Assembly (NCBI GenBank): GCA_030710605.1
Contig: CP092882.1
Span: 17,418,316 to 17,482,315 of the forward strand
Source of the DNA: Cordylochernes scorpioides
Lineage: Eukaryota; Arthropoda; Arachnida; Pseudoscorpiones; Chernetidae
Direction: 5' to 3'
Length of the DNA stretch: 64,000 bases
Shown: positions 1 through 10,345 of the stretch, in pieces
Layout: every line of letters starts with the position of its first letter
How positions within the stretch are numbered: the stretch's first letter is position 1
Made by a program: the position numbers and the translations under genes
The notes under the pieces: generated by a model
Seen by the model: only the letters and a program-made list of their open reading frames with translations
What the model was told of the DNA's origin: nothing
Databases searched by the model: none

Positions 1-3000
1 TTCCTGGACTCCTTTCTGGGACTGGTACAGATCCTTGCTGGGACTGGAACAGATACTTCCTTGACTCCTTTCTGGGACTGGTACAGATCCTTGCTGGGAC
101 TGGTACAGATACTTCCTTGACTCCTTGCTTGGACTGGTACAGATCCTTGCTGGACTCCTTGCTTGGGCTGGTACAGAACCTTGCTGGACTCCTTGCTGGG
201 ACTGGTACAGATCCTTGCTAGACTCCTTGCTGGGACTGGTACAGATCCTTCCTGGACTCCTTTCTGGGACTGGTACAGATCCTTGCTGGGACTGGAACAG
301 ATACTTCCTTGACTCCTTGCTTGAACTGGTACAGATCCTTGCTGGACTCCTTGCTGGGACTGGTACAGATCCTTGCTGAGACTGGTACAGATCCTTGCTG
401 GGACTGGTACAGATCCTTGCTGGACTCCTTGTTGGGACTGGTACAGATCCTTGCTGGACTCCTTGGTGGGACTGGTACAGATCCTTCCTTGACTCCTTGC
501 TGGGACTGGTACAGATCCTTGCTGGACTCCTTGCTTGGACTGGTACAGATCCTTGCTGGACTCCTTGGTGGGACTGGTACAGATCCTTCCTTGACTCCTT
601 GCTGGGACTGGTACAGATCCTTGCTGGGACTGGTACAGATCCTTGCTGAGACTGGTACAGATCCTTGTTGGGACTGGTACAGATCCTTGCTGGGCCTGGA
701 ACAGATCCTTGCTGGACTCCTTGGTGGGACTGGTACAGATCATTCCTGGACTCCTTGCTGGGACTGGTACAGATCCTTCCTGAACTCCTTTCTGGGACTG
801 GTACAGATCCTTGCTGGGACTGGTACAGATACTTCCTTGACTCCTTGCTTGGACTGGTACAGATACTTCCTTGACTCCTTGCTGGGACTGGTACAGATCC
901 TTGCTGGACTCCTTGCCTGGACTGGTACATATCCTTCCTTGACTCCTTGCTTGGACTGGTACAGATCCTCCCTTGACTCCTTGCTTGGACTGGTACAGAT
1001 CCTTGCTGGACTCCTTGCTTGGACTGGTACAGATCCTTGCTGGGACTGGTTCAGATCCTTGCTGGACTCCCTGGTGGGACTGGTACAGATCCTTCCTTGA
1101 CTCCTTGCTGGGACTGGTACAGATCCTTGCTGAGACTGGTACATATCCTTGCTTGGACTGGTACAGATCCTTGCTTGGACTGGTACAGATCCTTGCTTGG
1201 ACTGGTACAGATCCTTGCTTGGACTGGTACAGATCCTTGCTGGGACTGGTACAGATCCTTGCTGGACTCCTTGGTGGGACTGGTACAGATCCTTCCTGGA
1301 CTCCTTGCTGGGACTGGTACATATCCTTCCTGGACTCCTTGCTGGGACTGGTACGGATCCTTCCTGGACTCCTTTCTGGGACTGGTACAGATCCTTGCTG
1401 GGACTGGTACAGATACTTCCTTGACTCCTTGCTTGGACTGGTACAGATCCTTGCTGGACTCCTTGCTGGGACTGGTACAGATCCTTGCTGGACTCCTTGC
1501 TGGGACTGGTACAGATCTTTGCTGGACTCCTTGCTGGGACTGGTACAGATCCTTGCTGGGACTGGTACAGATACTTCCTTGACTCCTTGCTTGGACTGGT
1601 ACAGAACCTTGCTGGACCTTTTGCTGGGACTGGTACAGATCCTTCTTGGACTCCTTTCTGGGACTGGTACAGATCCTTGCTGGGACTGGAAAAGATACTT
1701 CCTTGACTCCTTGCTTGAACTGGTACAGATCCTTGCTGGACTCCTTGCTGGGACTGGTACAGGTCCTTGCTGAGGCTGGTACAGATCCTTGCTGGGACTG
1801 GTACAGATCCTTGCTGAACTCCTTTTTGCTGGACTCCTTGCTGGGACTGGTACAGATCCTTGCTGGGACTGGTACATATCCTTCCTTGACTCCTTGCTGG
1901 GACTGGTACAGATCCTTGCTGGACTCCTTGCTTGGACTGGTACAGATCCTTGCTGGGACTGGTACAGATCCTTGCTGGGACTGGTACAGATCCTTGCTGG
2001 GACTGGTACAGATCCTTGCTGGGACTGGAACAGATCCTTGCTGGACTCCTTGGTGGGACTGGTACAGATCCTTCCTGGACTCCTTGCTGTGACTGGTACA
2101 GATCCTTGCTGGGACTGGTACAGATCCTTCCTGGACTCCTTTCTGGGACTGGTACAGATCCTTGCTGGGACTGGTACAGATACTTCCTTGACTCCTTGCT
2201 TGGACTGGTACAGATCCTTCCTGGACTCCTTGCTGGGACTGGTACAGATCCTTGCTGGACTCCTTGCTGAGATTTGTACAGATCCTTCCTGGACTCCTTT
2301 CTGGGACTGGTACAGATCCTTGCTTGAACTGGTACAGATCCTCCCTTGACTCCTTGCTTGGACTGGTACAGATCCTTGCTGGACTCCTTGCTTGGACTGG
2401 TACAGATCCTCCCTTGACTCCTTGCTTGGACTGGTACAGATCCTTGCTGGACTCCTTGCTTGGACTGGTACAGATCCTTGCTGGGACTGGTTCAGATCCT
2501 TGCTGGACTCCTTGGTGGGACTGGTACAGATCCTTCCTTGACTCCTTGCTGGGACTGGTACAGATCCTTGCTGAGACTGGTACATATCCTTGCTTGGACT
2601 GGTACAGATCCTTGCTTGGACTGGTACAGATCCTTGCTTGGACTGGTACAGATCCTTGCTGGGACTGGTACAGATCCTTGCTGGACTCCTTGGTGGGACT
2701 GGTACAGATCCTTGCTGGACTCCTTGGTGGGACTGGTACAGATCCTTGCTGGGACTGGTACAGATCCTTCCTGGACTCCTTTCTGGGACTGGTACAGATC
2801 CTTCCTGGACTCCTTTCTGGGACTGGTACAGATCCTTGCTGGACTCCTTGGTGGGACTGGTACATATCCTTGCTGGGACTGGTACAGATCCTTCCTGGAC
2901 TCCTTTCTGGGACTGGTACAGATCCTTCCTGGACTCCTTTCTGGGACTGGTACAGATCCTTGCTGGGACTGGTACAGATACTTCCTTGACTCCTTGCTTG

Positions 3001-3204
3001 GACTGGTACAGATCCTTGCTGGACTCCTTGCTGGGACTGGTACAGATCCTTGCTGAGACTGGTACAGATCCTTGCTGGGACTGGTACAGATCCTTGCTGG
3101 GACTGGTACAGATCCTTGCTGAGACTGGTACAGATCCTTGCTGGGACTGGTACAGATCCTTGCTGGGACTGGTACAGATCCTTGCTGGACTCCTTGGTGG
3201 GAAG
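1..3204. repeat. minisatellite of 21-bp and 12-bp units (open at left edge)
   Basis: The 21-bp unit reads GGACT, then a 9-bp block GGTACAGAT, then CCTTGCT. The 12-bp unit is the same sequence without the 9-bp block (GGACTCCTTGCT). The two are intermixed over the whole stretch with recurring variants (CCTTCCT, ACTTCCT, CCTTGGT). Both lengths are multiples of three and the 21-bp unit has no stop in any of six frames, so the long ORFs here (up to 725 codons on the minus strand) are expected by composition and do not indicate a gene. Longer blocks are also duplicated: about 960-1200 recurs near 2400-2640. The array ends where GGACTCCTTGGTGGGAAG passes into unique sequence. Confidence 0.95.
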
Positions 3205-3847
3205 AAATTGATGACGAAGCGGCAACACCCAACTTAAGCAAACTCAAACGTCCACGTCCAGGGCGGGATTTGATTTCATGAGATCTCCACAAGGGTGTCA
3301 CGTTCTGCTCAGAAGTTTCCAAAGAAAAGTTTGACTAATAAAATGAATAGATCAATTCTATGGAAAATTTAACACGGAATAAATATCAACTTAATATTCA
3401 TGTTTTTATCCCCAAAATTTAAAATATCGCAACTAATAATCTCTCTATGCAAATTAAACCCTCACAATGAAAAGATAATTCACAAAGAAGCTAACAGATG
3501 AATCCAACTTAACTAGAAGGAACAAACCGCATCTAAAAAATCGATTCCCATTTTTATAAACACCAAAAGATTGTTTATTCTCTCGATATATTCGAGAATC
3601 AGAAAGCTCTCTACAACTAATTTACATATTGTCGACATCACAGATAAATGGGGGAAAATACGCATATAATTGTTCGAAAATATAACAATGACTCTCGTTT
3701 TTTAATCTAATTGCAAATTTTTAAATATATATTTTAGCTCTTTATAACGCATACCTCTCTTCGAAACTCTAATTTTTGTATTTATATGTAATATATTAAT
3801 TTGCATATTATTTTACTTCTTAAAAATATACTTTCTCTCTCTTATGG
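3205..3847. other. unique AT-rich sequence beside the minisatellite
   Basis: The first ~115 bases are GC-richer than the rest; beyond that it is AT-rich. No gene, RNA or recognisable repeat seen. A minus-strand ORF starting near 3322 simply runs into the stop-free minisatellite. Confidence 0.5.
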
Positions 3848-4002
3848 TCAAAACAAACAATAACTCTGAAAGATTTTTGATACACAGTGACGTATACTGA
3901 ACACACACCAAGTGTGAATAAAATTACCTAAAAATAACAAAAAAAGACGATTGGTGAACATCAAAGACTTTCTACTTCCTTAAGTTTTGTTACATGTGTG
4001 TA
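3848..4002 (-). mobile_element. Tc1-like MITE, partial copy
   Basis: Shares the body of the ~205-bp MITE seen complete at 8865-9069: AATAACTCTGAAAGAT, then the CAAGTGTGAA segment, then CATCAAAGACTTTCTACTTC and the end ACTTCCTTAAGTTTTGT. The left terminal repeat is missing. Non-coding; it would need a transposase supplied in trans. Confidence 0.8.
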
Positions 4003-4029
4003 TATGGAGGAATCCATAATATCAATTCC

Positions 4030-4445
4030 ATTTTTATCCAGAAAGCCTCTAAGAGACCATCTTTTATTGGTTGTTGAGGTACAGCCTGCATTACCCTGAC
4101 CAGTATAAACAGTCTTCAAACAGGCTGGATTTTCTAGATTTATCTTCTACTTCTTCTTTCTTATCTCCACACTGGGTGAAGCAGAATGCCTTTGTCATTA
4201 AGACTGGGAGCACTACTCAGTGGCAGGCTGACTTAGCTCCAAAAGAAATGACCGCCTCTGACATGTGCAGCTGCTCCTAACATGGAGTAAAAACGCTGCT
4301 CAACCTGTATTCCTGAATTAGAAGCCCTTACAGGGTACTATCAGCCGGGCCAGCTGAGCCCAGGTTTTTTAGTGAGCTTGTTACTGCTCCCCCTCTTCCT
4401 TTTTCAGTCGGGCTTGGGACCGGTAAAGGCGGAGTATCTAGATTT
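4030..4445. other. GC-richer island, unassigned
   Basis: Clearly richer in G+C than its surroundings. It includes a 69-codon ORF (4071-4280) with no recognisable domain. The opening TTGAGGTACAGCCTG resembles the segment just before the hammerhead-like core at 29483, so this may be an old interspersed repeat. No function can be assigned. Confidence 0.35.
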
Positions 4446-5112
4446 ATTAATAGAGCGTATTAAGAAAATGTTACAGAATTATTTATATAAAATATCAACG
4501 ATTAGTTGAATTTTATGCTTATAGATGGCGCAAACCATTATCAAGTTTTAGTTGCCCAATCAGATATTGCCAATATCTTAACCTATAATCAATGTTTTCA
4601 ATTGTAAATAACCTATTTGTTGGATTCTTATATTTTATTTGGTTCCAATAATTCAATGGTCTGTATGTCTATCTTTAATGAGGTTTTGAGCTTGCAACAA
4701 GTTGTTTTGTAAAGTAATGGTAACTTACTTGCATCACACACAACTTGCTGCTGCACGTTCAAAATAACATAATTATTTAAAGATGGATCTACGGTCAATC
4801 CAAATTGTGATAATAAATAGAATTTAAAATTCCTTAATAAGTTATTCCTTATAAAAATAATTTTGACCGATATATTTTTAAAATATCTTCATTGTCCCTT
4901 TAAAATCAAATATCCTGGAGATTATATTCTTTAAGGCAATGTTGAGTATTTCTTGTTTCTTATTTGCATATATATGTATCTTATTTATGTTTTTGAATGC
5001 TTTTTCTGTTTCTTATTTGCATAATATCTTATTTGTATTTATATATTTATATTTCTTGAGTACTTCTTTTTTCTTTCTGTTTCTAATATATAAAAAATTA
5101 TATTTTCTATTT

Positions 5113-5117
<5 letters not shown>
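4446..5117. other. AT-rich sequence, no gene seen
   Basis: Low complexity and AT-rich. It has one AGATGGCGC near 4524, the motif that borders several fold-back repeats in this window. Nothing else is recognisable. Confidence 0.5.

Positions 5118-5151
<34 letters not shown>
5118..5151. repeat. (AT)n microsatellite
   Basis: Uninterrupted TA dinucleotides next to the SINE-like element that follows; probably its 3' tail on the minus strand. Confidence 0.9.
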
Positions 5152-5153
<2 letters not shown>

Positions 5154-5322
5154 ACGACCGTCTTTCCTCATCGGCCTCTGTCACGGATGCGCGCGCACAG
5201 GGAGGTCACGTGCTCGCCGGCTCCCTCGAGCCGGATTTGAACCAGCGACCTAAGGATCACCGTTGTAACATCTACAGTCGGGTAAAACACGGGCGTTGCT
5301 CGGGTCATTCGGCTAGTTTCAG
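5152..5322 (-). mobile_element. tRNA-derived SINE-like element
   Basis: On the minus strand there is a perfect pol III B box, GGTTCAAATCC (5233-5243), preceded by tRNA-like sequence and followed by a GC-rich body that ends in the (TA)n tract. The 5' end, ACTAGCCGAATGACCCG and on to a TTTTACCCGA segment, matches the start of the repeat at 61283. A good cloverleaf was not worked out, so the parent tRNA is not assigned. Confidence 0.6.
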
Positions 5323-5514
5323 TATATGTTGGAGAGTGATCTTTTGAATTTTACATATTGTTGCACCGTTCTTGGGCTTCATGTCAATATTCCATTGTTC
5401 CATATCAAGATTATAAAGTCAGACCAGAACAAGAGTAATGTCATAAAATACATTTATTTTAACAAGGAAAGTATTTACACATTTCACCAGATCTATCGAG
5501 AGATATAAACAAAC

Positions 5515-5680
5515 TGTAAAACGACATTTGAAATACTATCTCGCATGTGTTTCTTTTCAACGAAAATTCAAAATTTATTTCAAGGAGAGAAATAACATTA
5601 TTTCTAACCTTTTGGAATAAATTTTGAATTTTCGTTGAAAAGAACCACATGCGAGATAGTATTTCAAATGTCGTTTTACA
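5515..5680. mobile_element. palindromic MITE (arms of the tRNA-bearing family, no tRNA)
   Basis: Two arms read TGTAAAACGACATTTGAAAT ... and its reverse complement ending CGTTTTACA at 5680. They include the GCATGTGTTTCTTTTCAACG block also seen in the elements at 6945, 23880, 29200, 49455 and 62395. This copy is almost purely arm-to-arm, with a short spacer and no tRNA-like core. Confidence 0.8.
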
Positions 5681-5734
5681 ATCACAAGCCGCATTATATT
5701 ATAAACAAACTACTTACAATTATATTATGATACA

Positions 5735-5950
5735 TTAGCGCGCCATCTGTTATCAAAATTTGAAACTATTATAGACGCCTATGATTATTTTCAAAAATTA
5801 AACAATTATTAAACCGCTTGGAGGGTTCATCATTGATAAGCCAAACCCTCCCATTAATTTTTATTGCAGTAAGGACAGTAGAAATTGTTTTATTTATAAA
5901 AAGAATCATACGCGTCTATAATAGTTTCGAATTTACATAACAATTTACAA
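5735..5950. mobile_element. fold-back element Fb-A
   Basis: Begins with GCGCCATCTGTTATC and an arm (GAAACTATTATAGACGC) that returns inverted at ~5911 as GCGTCTATAATAGTTTC. The middle carries the family hairpin, here GGAGGGTTCATCATTGATAA then CCAAACCCTCCC, followed by the family's GCAGTAAGGACAGTAGAA. Other copies: 7912, 9538, 13576, 14822, 35030, 51505/54003 and 60040. Non-coding. Confidence 0.85.
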
Positions 5951-6473
5951 ACAAAAGGTTGACGTCACGTGACTGAGAATGAATCATGTATTAAGCCACC
6001 ACAGATGTGCCACATTATATATCCCACGCATATTAATTTCATTAAAATATTTGTTTATATATCTATACGGGTAGTTGGCGATATATGTATACGCTCCAGG
6101 AGTCTAGGTTACCGTTATGTTACTACTAAATTACATACTGTTTGGGACTAAATATATATATCCTATTAATCTGTGAATAAATATATCATCATTATAAACA
6201 ACTAGAATAAGAAGTAGAATATAAACAACGTGGTGATGTAAAAAGATCAGTATAAAGTTTAATAAACAATTTATACAAATTTCCTTCTCAATTATAAACA
6301 ATATAAACACCAAATTGGGGTATATGAGGGGTATAAAATAAGCCTTTAATATGGTTTTCCCCTTAGTTCTTTCAAATAAAATTTACTAAAGTTGAATGAC
6401 AAAACTATTACCTAGTTATTTCTACACCTTTCCAATATGGCATAATATTATCATTATAATTTAAACTAAATCC
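5951..6473. other. AT-rich sequence, no gene seen
   Basis: Only short chance ORFs and AT-rich sequence; no repeat that I recognise. Confidence 0.5.
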
Positions 6474-6600
6474 TTAAAACAACAACAACAAAAAGGCTTT
6501 TATTAGGGCCCATTGCCCTGTATGGATTCGCCATACAACAACAAAACAATACAGCAATTCCTCTCCCTTTCCCCTTGTGCACGCGAGTCTTTGTTTGAAA
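6474..6600 (-). mobile_element. 3' end fragment of the window's LINE family
   Basis: Reads (CAA)n then AAAGGCTTTTATTAGGGCCC and GGATTCGCCA. This is the reverse complement of the tail of the LINE at 16586-20536, which ends GGCGAATCC ... GGCCCCAATAAAGGC and (GTT)n. It is therefore a heavily 5'-truncated, diverged, minus-strand insertion. Confidence 0.8.
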
Positions 6601-6944
6601 TGGGATTTATTTACACATCTGTTCTAAAACTTTTCTCACTACCTCTTTTGTGTATGAATCTATTTAAATCCTTTAAACAAAGTATATAATAAAATCCACA
6701 TTAATGGTATTCTTAATATAAAGTGGGGATAAAATCTATAGCAAAACATATTATGGAAAATAAATAGTACAAAAGTGAAATTGTACTTAGATTAGTTGAT
6801 AAATCATGAAAATGGCATCTCCTGATTGTGTAGTTAAAATTTGCTGATGGATTCTACCCCATCGGTCTCAGTAAATATCAACGTTTAGTTCAAACTCTTT
6901 ATAACAACATTTTCATTAGTATCTTTTATTTTATAATACACTAT

Positions 6945-7275
6945 AATGAGGCTTATGATTATAAAACGAAATTTGACAAGTTTTACCGCAAATGTTTCTT
7001 TTGAACGAAAAATCGTAATTTATGGAGAAATAACGACTATTTCTATCCTTAGGGATGAAGTATGAAAGGATAAATTGTGAAGAGTAATGATGAACGGAAA
7101 AATAAAAGTGTTCAATGATGGGAATCGAACCCACAGTGTACCGCTTACCGGGCAGATGCCATGTCCACTAGGCTATCCTGGAGATATTTTTCCGTTTGTG
7201 AATATTTGCGATTATTATTACGATTTTTCGTTCAAAAGAAACATTTGCGGTGAAACTTGTCAAACGTCATCTTTT
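6945..7275 (-). mobile_element. palindromic element with an internal tRNA-like gene
   Basis: Left arm: ...ACAAGTTTTACCGCAAATG, TTTCTTTTGAACGAAAAATC. Right arm: GATTTTTCGTTCAAAAGAAA, CATTTGCGGTGAAACTTGT. The arms are inverted repeats of each other. Between them lie a body segment (AGTATGAAAGGATAAATTG) and a minus-strand tRNA-like sequence at 7110-7182. The inverted pair ACGGAAAAATA and TATTTTTCCGT closes directly around the tRNA-like core. Confidence 0.8.
7110..7182 (-). pseudogene. tRNA-Thr(GGT)-like sequence in a mobile element
   Basis: 73 nt with canonical cloverleaf spacing and the same anticodon loop, CCGGTAA, as the copies at 23895 and 49546. The acceptor stem is decayed (TCCAGGA against CATTGAA), and the last pair of the anticodon stem is lost (TCTGC against GCGGT). 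The T arm GTGGG-TTCGATT-CCCAT is intact. Confidence 0.75.
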
Positions 7276-7504
7276 ATTTTGATTCAAATTTCCGGGAGTA
7301 TATTGATCTATAAAAAGAAAGGTTTCTTCTCCTGTCAAAATAAAGGTTAAACTTAATCTATTGACTGTCTCTGTAAATTAGCTTGAATAACTTTGGTGTC
7401 AAAGCCACAACATCAGCTTTAGTGGCATTCAGAGAATCTGAAAACCATCTATAAAAATAATTTTGAAAATTTGGCAATTTTGCGAGATATACTATGGTGA
7501 TATA

Positions 7505-7820
7505 AATTGAATATATTTATGGACAAAACTTAAGGAAATGTCTTTGATCTCGCCAGTTTTCTAATTTTTTGTAAGGAGACAGAGGTTGTTCACACTTGGT
7601 CATATTTTACGGTATATATTATGTTGACACAAAATTGAATACACTTATGGACAAAACTTAAGGAAATGTTTTTAATCTCGCCAGTTATCTATTTTTTTTT
7701 AAGAGAGATAGTCAATTTTGTTCACACTTCAATAAAGGTCACTGTAATATCTTTCAGAGTTATTGTCTGAATCCTGATATACATGCTAAAAGAAACAATC
7801 TTAAGTTTTGTCCATAAGGG
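7505..7820 (+). mobile_element. two Tc1-like MITE copies in tandem (one partial)
   Basis: The first copy (about 7505-7640) has the left end TTTATGGACAAAACTTAAGG and stops within the body. The second (7642-7820) runs from CACTTATGGACAAAAC to GTTTTGTCCATAAGGG, with TA on both sides. The internal order matches the other copies: CTCGCCAGTT, TTCACACTT, AATAAAGGTCACTG, TTCAGAGTTATTGTCTGAA. Confidence 0.85.
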
Positions 7821-7911
7821 TAAATGAAATCGACCGCATGTTTTAAAAGGTTTATCAAAAAAATCTTGCGGTAAGTAATTTATTTAATTTTGTGTCAATA
7901 TAAAAAGATAT

Positions 7912-8062
7912 AAACTGGCGAAACATCTGGGAGAGTTCACCACTGGTGAACCAAGCCTTCCCATTAATTTTTCATTGCGGTAAGGGCAGTATAAATTGTT
8001 TAATTTTTAAAAAGAATCATACGCGTCTATAATAGTTTCGAATTTTCATAACAGATGGCGCT
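7912..8062 (+). mobile_element. fold-back element Fb-A, one arm
   Basis: TGGCGAAACATCTGGGAG, GGTTCACCACTGGTGAACC-like hairpin, AAGCCTTCCC, then GCGTCTATAATAGTTTCG and the border ATAACAGATGGCGC. Matches the right half of the copy at 5735. Confidence 0.8.
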
Positions 8063-8862
8063 AATGCATCATAATAAAAAGATGTGTTAAATGTAATATT
8101 TTAAATATTTCTATATTTTTTTAATTTTACCTCTAATATTTTTTCAAAGTATATTTTTGTGGCATTTTATATGTATAAAGCCTATGTAAAATGTTTTTAA
8201 CATTCTCATAGAGTGTCAGGAGTACCAAATTGAAAAGTCATAAACAAAATATAAGATTTTCCAAAATTCCACCTCCACCATAAGTGGTTAGTTTTCGCCA
8301 AGAAGGGCAGTTGTCATTCTCAGACATCCAAACTGCCTAGGGCAACTTTCTTTATTCAATTTAAAAACCTCTAAAAAGATTTATTCTATGAAAAAACTGA
8401 ATTTTCCGCCCTTGAAAGAGCCTTACAACCATCAACCGTTTTTCCAAACAACTCCAGAAAGTTGTATTGAGTCAGGGAATACCAATAGGAAAATATTTTC
8501 GGATTTTTTTTTGCCAAATTTTATTTTCCTCCTGTTTATTTTTATATGTTTAAACCAGTCAAACATGGGAGCACCCTTTTTGTTATCCTAGACGATCATT
8601 TTTTAAAACGCATACCCTCTTATATTTATTCTGTTTTATATATTTTTAGAAATTCTATATATATAATAAATATATTAAAAACAAAAGTTGCATATTCTGA
8701 CCGCTCACATGACCATTTTATATAACATATATTTTTTCACACACAAATACACACACATACATATATAATATATATATAACGTACTGGTTGGGTTTTTCTC
8801 TTATTTTATCGAAAAATAGATTTTCACCAATATCCCTGGTCAAAAATTCGTTTTTTGATAAC
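8063..8862. other. AT-rich sequence, no gene seen
   Basis: AT-rich with (AT) and (CA) runs near 8740-8780. A 67-codon ORF at 8388 shows no recognisable domain. TTGCATATTCTGACCGCTCA near 8690 resembles the arm of the Fb-B family. Confidence 0.45.
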
Positions 8863-8864
8863 TA

Positions 8865-9069
8865 CACTCATGGACAAAACATAAGGAAGTTGTACCTTTT
8901 AACATGTATATCGGGATTCAGACAATAACTCTGAAATATATTACAGTGACCTTTATTGAAGATACACGATATAACCAAGTGTAAACAAAATTGCCTCTGT
9001 CTCCTTAAAAAAAAAAGAGGACAAGTGACATCAAAGACTTTACACTTCTTTAAGTTTTATTCGTGAGTG
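8865..9069 (-). mobile_element. Tc1-like MITE, complete copy
   Basis: 205 bp with terminal inverted repeats CACTCATGGACAAAACATAA and TTAAGTTTTATTCGTGAGTG, flanked by TA on both sides (8863-8864 and 9070-9071), as expected for the Tc1/mariner superfamily. No coding capacity. This is the reference copy for those at 3848, 7505, 10205, 16334, 37128, 56597 and 60495. Confidence 0.9.
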
Positions 9070-9537
9070 TATTTCAATATATCTAGAGAATTCTAACCAT
9101 ATATTATTTTTTCATATTGTTTCATCATGATTAATGCGCCTATTTTTAAAATTATTTTTATAATATTATTTTCCATATATATTTCAAATTTAAATTTTAT
9201 ATTTATTTATTTTATAAAACAGAATATTATTATAAAATATCATGTACTATAATACATTTGTATTTTGATACACTGACTACACCACCTGCTTTAAACTTTG
9301 ATGTGATAAATAAAGAGATATTCTAGGTGTTACCTAAATATATAGTTGTCTTATTATTGACTGGTTTAACCTTGTAGAATGGTTGAGACACGTTCTGGAA
9401 AGATGCAAGACGCTTGTGAGGAGAGAATCAAGACTGAAGAATCTGCCAAACCGCAGCCTGGTGCAACAATATAATCTTTTCAGCGTTCAAAGGAATGATC
9501 ATCATAATAATTTTCTTTACATTAACATTCTTTTCAC
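9070..9537. other. AT-rich sequence, no gene seen
   Basis: AT-rich. An ORF starting at 9383 runs into the following Fb-A element and is not credible. Confidence 0.45.
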
Positions 9538-9672
9538 TAAACTGGCGAAACCGCTGGGAGGGTTCACCACTGATGAGCCAGGCCCTCCCTTTAATTTTTC
9601 CATTGCAGTAAGGACAGTAGAAATTGTTTTATTTTAAAAAGAATATTACGCCTCTAAAATAGTTTTGTAATT
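9538..9672 (+). mobile_element. fold-back element Fb-A, one arm
   Basis: CTGGCGAAACCGCTGGGAGG, GTTCACCACTGATGAGCC, AGGCCCTCCC, then GCAGTAAGGACAGTAGAAAT. Diverged at the right end (ACGCCTCTAAAATAGTTT). Confidence 0.85.
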
Positions 9673-9777
9673 CTTTTCACTATTTTATCACTCAGTTTAA
9701 TATATGGCGCGCAAATGGATTATGATTAAAATGTCTTTATTAATTGTTTGTGAAAGAACAATGCTCGAAGCATTGAT

Positions 9778-10165
9778 GTTGTAATGTAGTCGACTCTGTA
9801 CTGTCGTGTGGCATGTTGGTTGCAGTCGTGGTGGCCACAATGTTCAAAGTGGGTTCAGGCGTGAATGTATTACACAAAAGGACGAGACATGTTGGATGTC
9901 ACCATAGAGATGGCGAGAGAGTAAGTGAAGCCGACGCCGATCAAGGCAGGTCTGTCGAGAGGGGTCTGTCAATCATCGTGTCTCAAAGCGGACTGATCTG
10001 TTTGAGCAAGAAGGGGTACACCTTGGAACTCCGGCATGTTTTTCGGAGTCCTTCTTCCTGTCTGGCGCCGGCTGTCACTCAATCTAACTTTATTGTTCTG
10101 TTTTGCATTACATGCTGGCCGAACTGGCGATTTAAATTGTTTTTACAGTTTTTGTTATCATAACT
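9778..10165. other. GC-rich island, possible solo LTR
   Basis: G+C-rich block within AT-rich DNA. It contains a 116-codon ORF (9813-10163) with no recognised domain. The segment 9780-10110 begins TGTAATG and ends CATTACA, which would suit an LTR with a short terminal inverted repeat, but no target duplication is visible. Its opening TGTTGTAATGTAGTCGACT resembles the start of the block at 15140. Confidence 0.3.
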
Positions 10166-10204
10166 ATATTACATATGATATATAAGTATATATATATATT
10201 GATT

Positions 10205-10345
10205 TTGAAAATAGAGCAAAGATATTACAGTGACCTTTATTGAAGACACAAAAGATAATCAAGTGTGAATAAAAATGCCTCTGTCTCCTTCAAAAAAAAA
10301 AACGACAACCGAGACTTCAAAGATTTTCCACTTCCTTAGGAACAA
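10205..10345 (-). mobile_element. Tc1-like MITE, partial copy
   Basis: ATTACAGTGACCTTTATTG, AATCAAGTGTGAATAAA, TGCCTCTGTCTCCTTC and CCACTTCCTTAGG match the right two-thirds of the copy at 8865. The terminal repeats are lost. Confidence 0.8.

Noticed and set aside
1051..3228. 725-codon minus-strand ORF (and similar plus-strand ORFs) in the minisatellite as a repetitive protein gene
   Set aside because: The repeat units lack stops in all six frames and are multiples of three, so long ORFs arise automatically; no start context, domain or exon structure supports a gene.
2492..3322. minus-strand ORF starting METSEQNV as a gene entering the array
   Set aside because: Its first ~40 codons are unremarkable and the remainder is the stop-free minisatellite.
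5118..5151. (AT)n tract as a replication origin or promoter
   Set aside because: It is better explained as the simple tail of the adjoining SINE-like element.
9538..9600. CTGATGAG in the Fb-A hairpin as part of a hammerhead ribozyme
   Set aside because: Although GAAACC precedes and CTGATGA follows, only a few bases separate the would-be cleavage site from CTGATGA, so no stem I can form, and no GAAA follows stem II.
9813..10163. 116-codon ORF as a secreted or membrane protein
   Set aside because: No domain, atypical composition, and the block looks like an LTR or other repeat; a signal-like N terminus alone is not enough.
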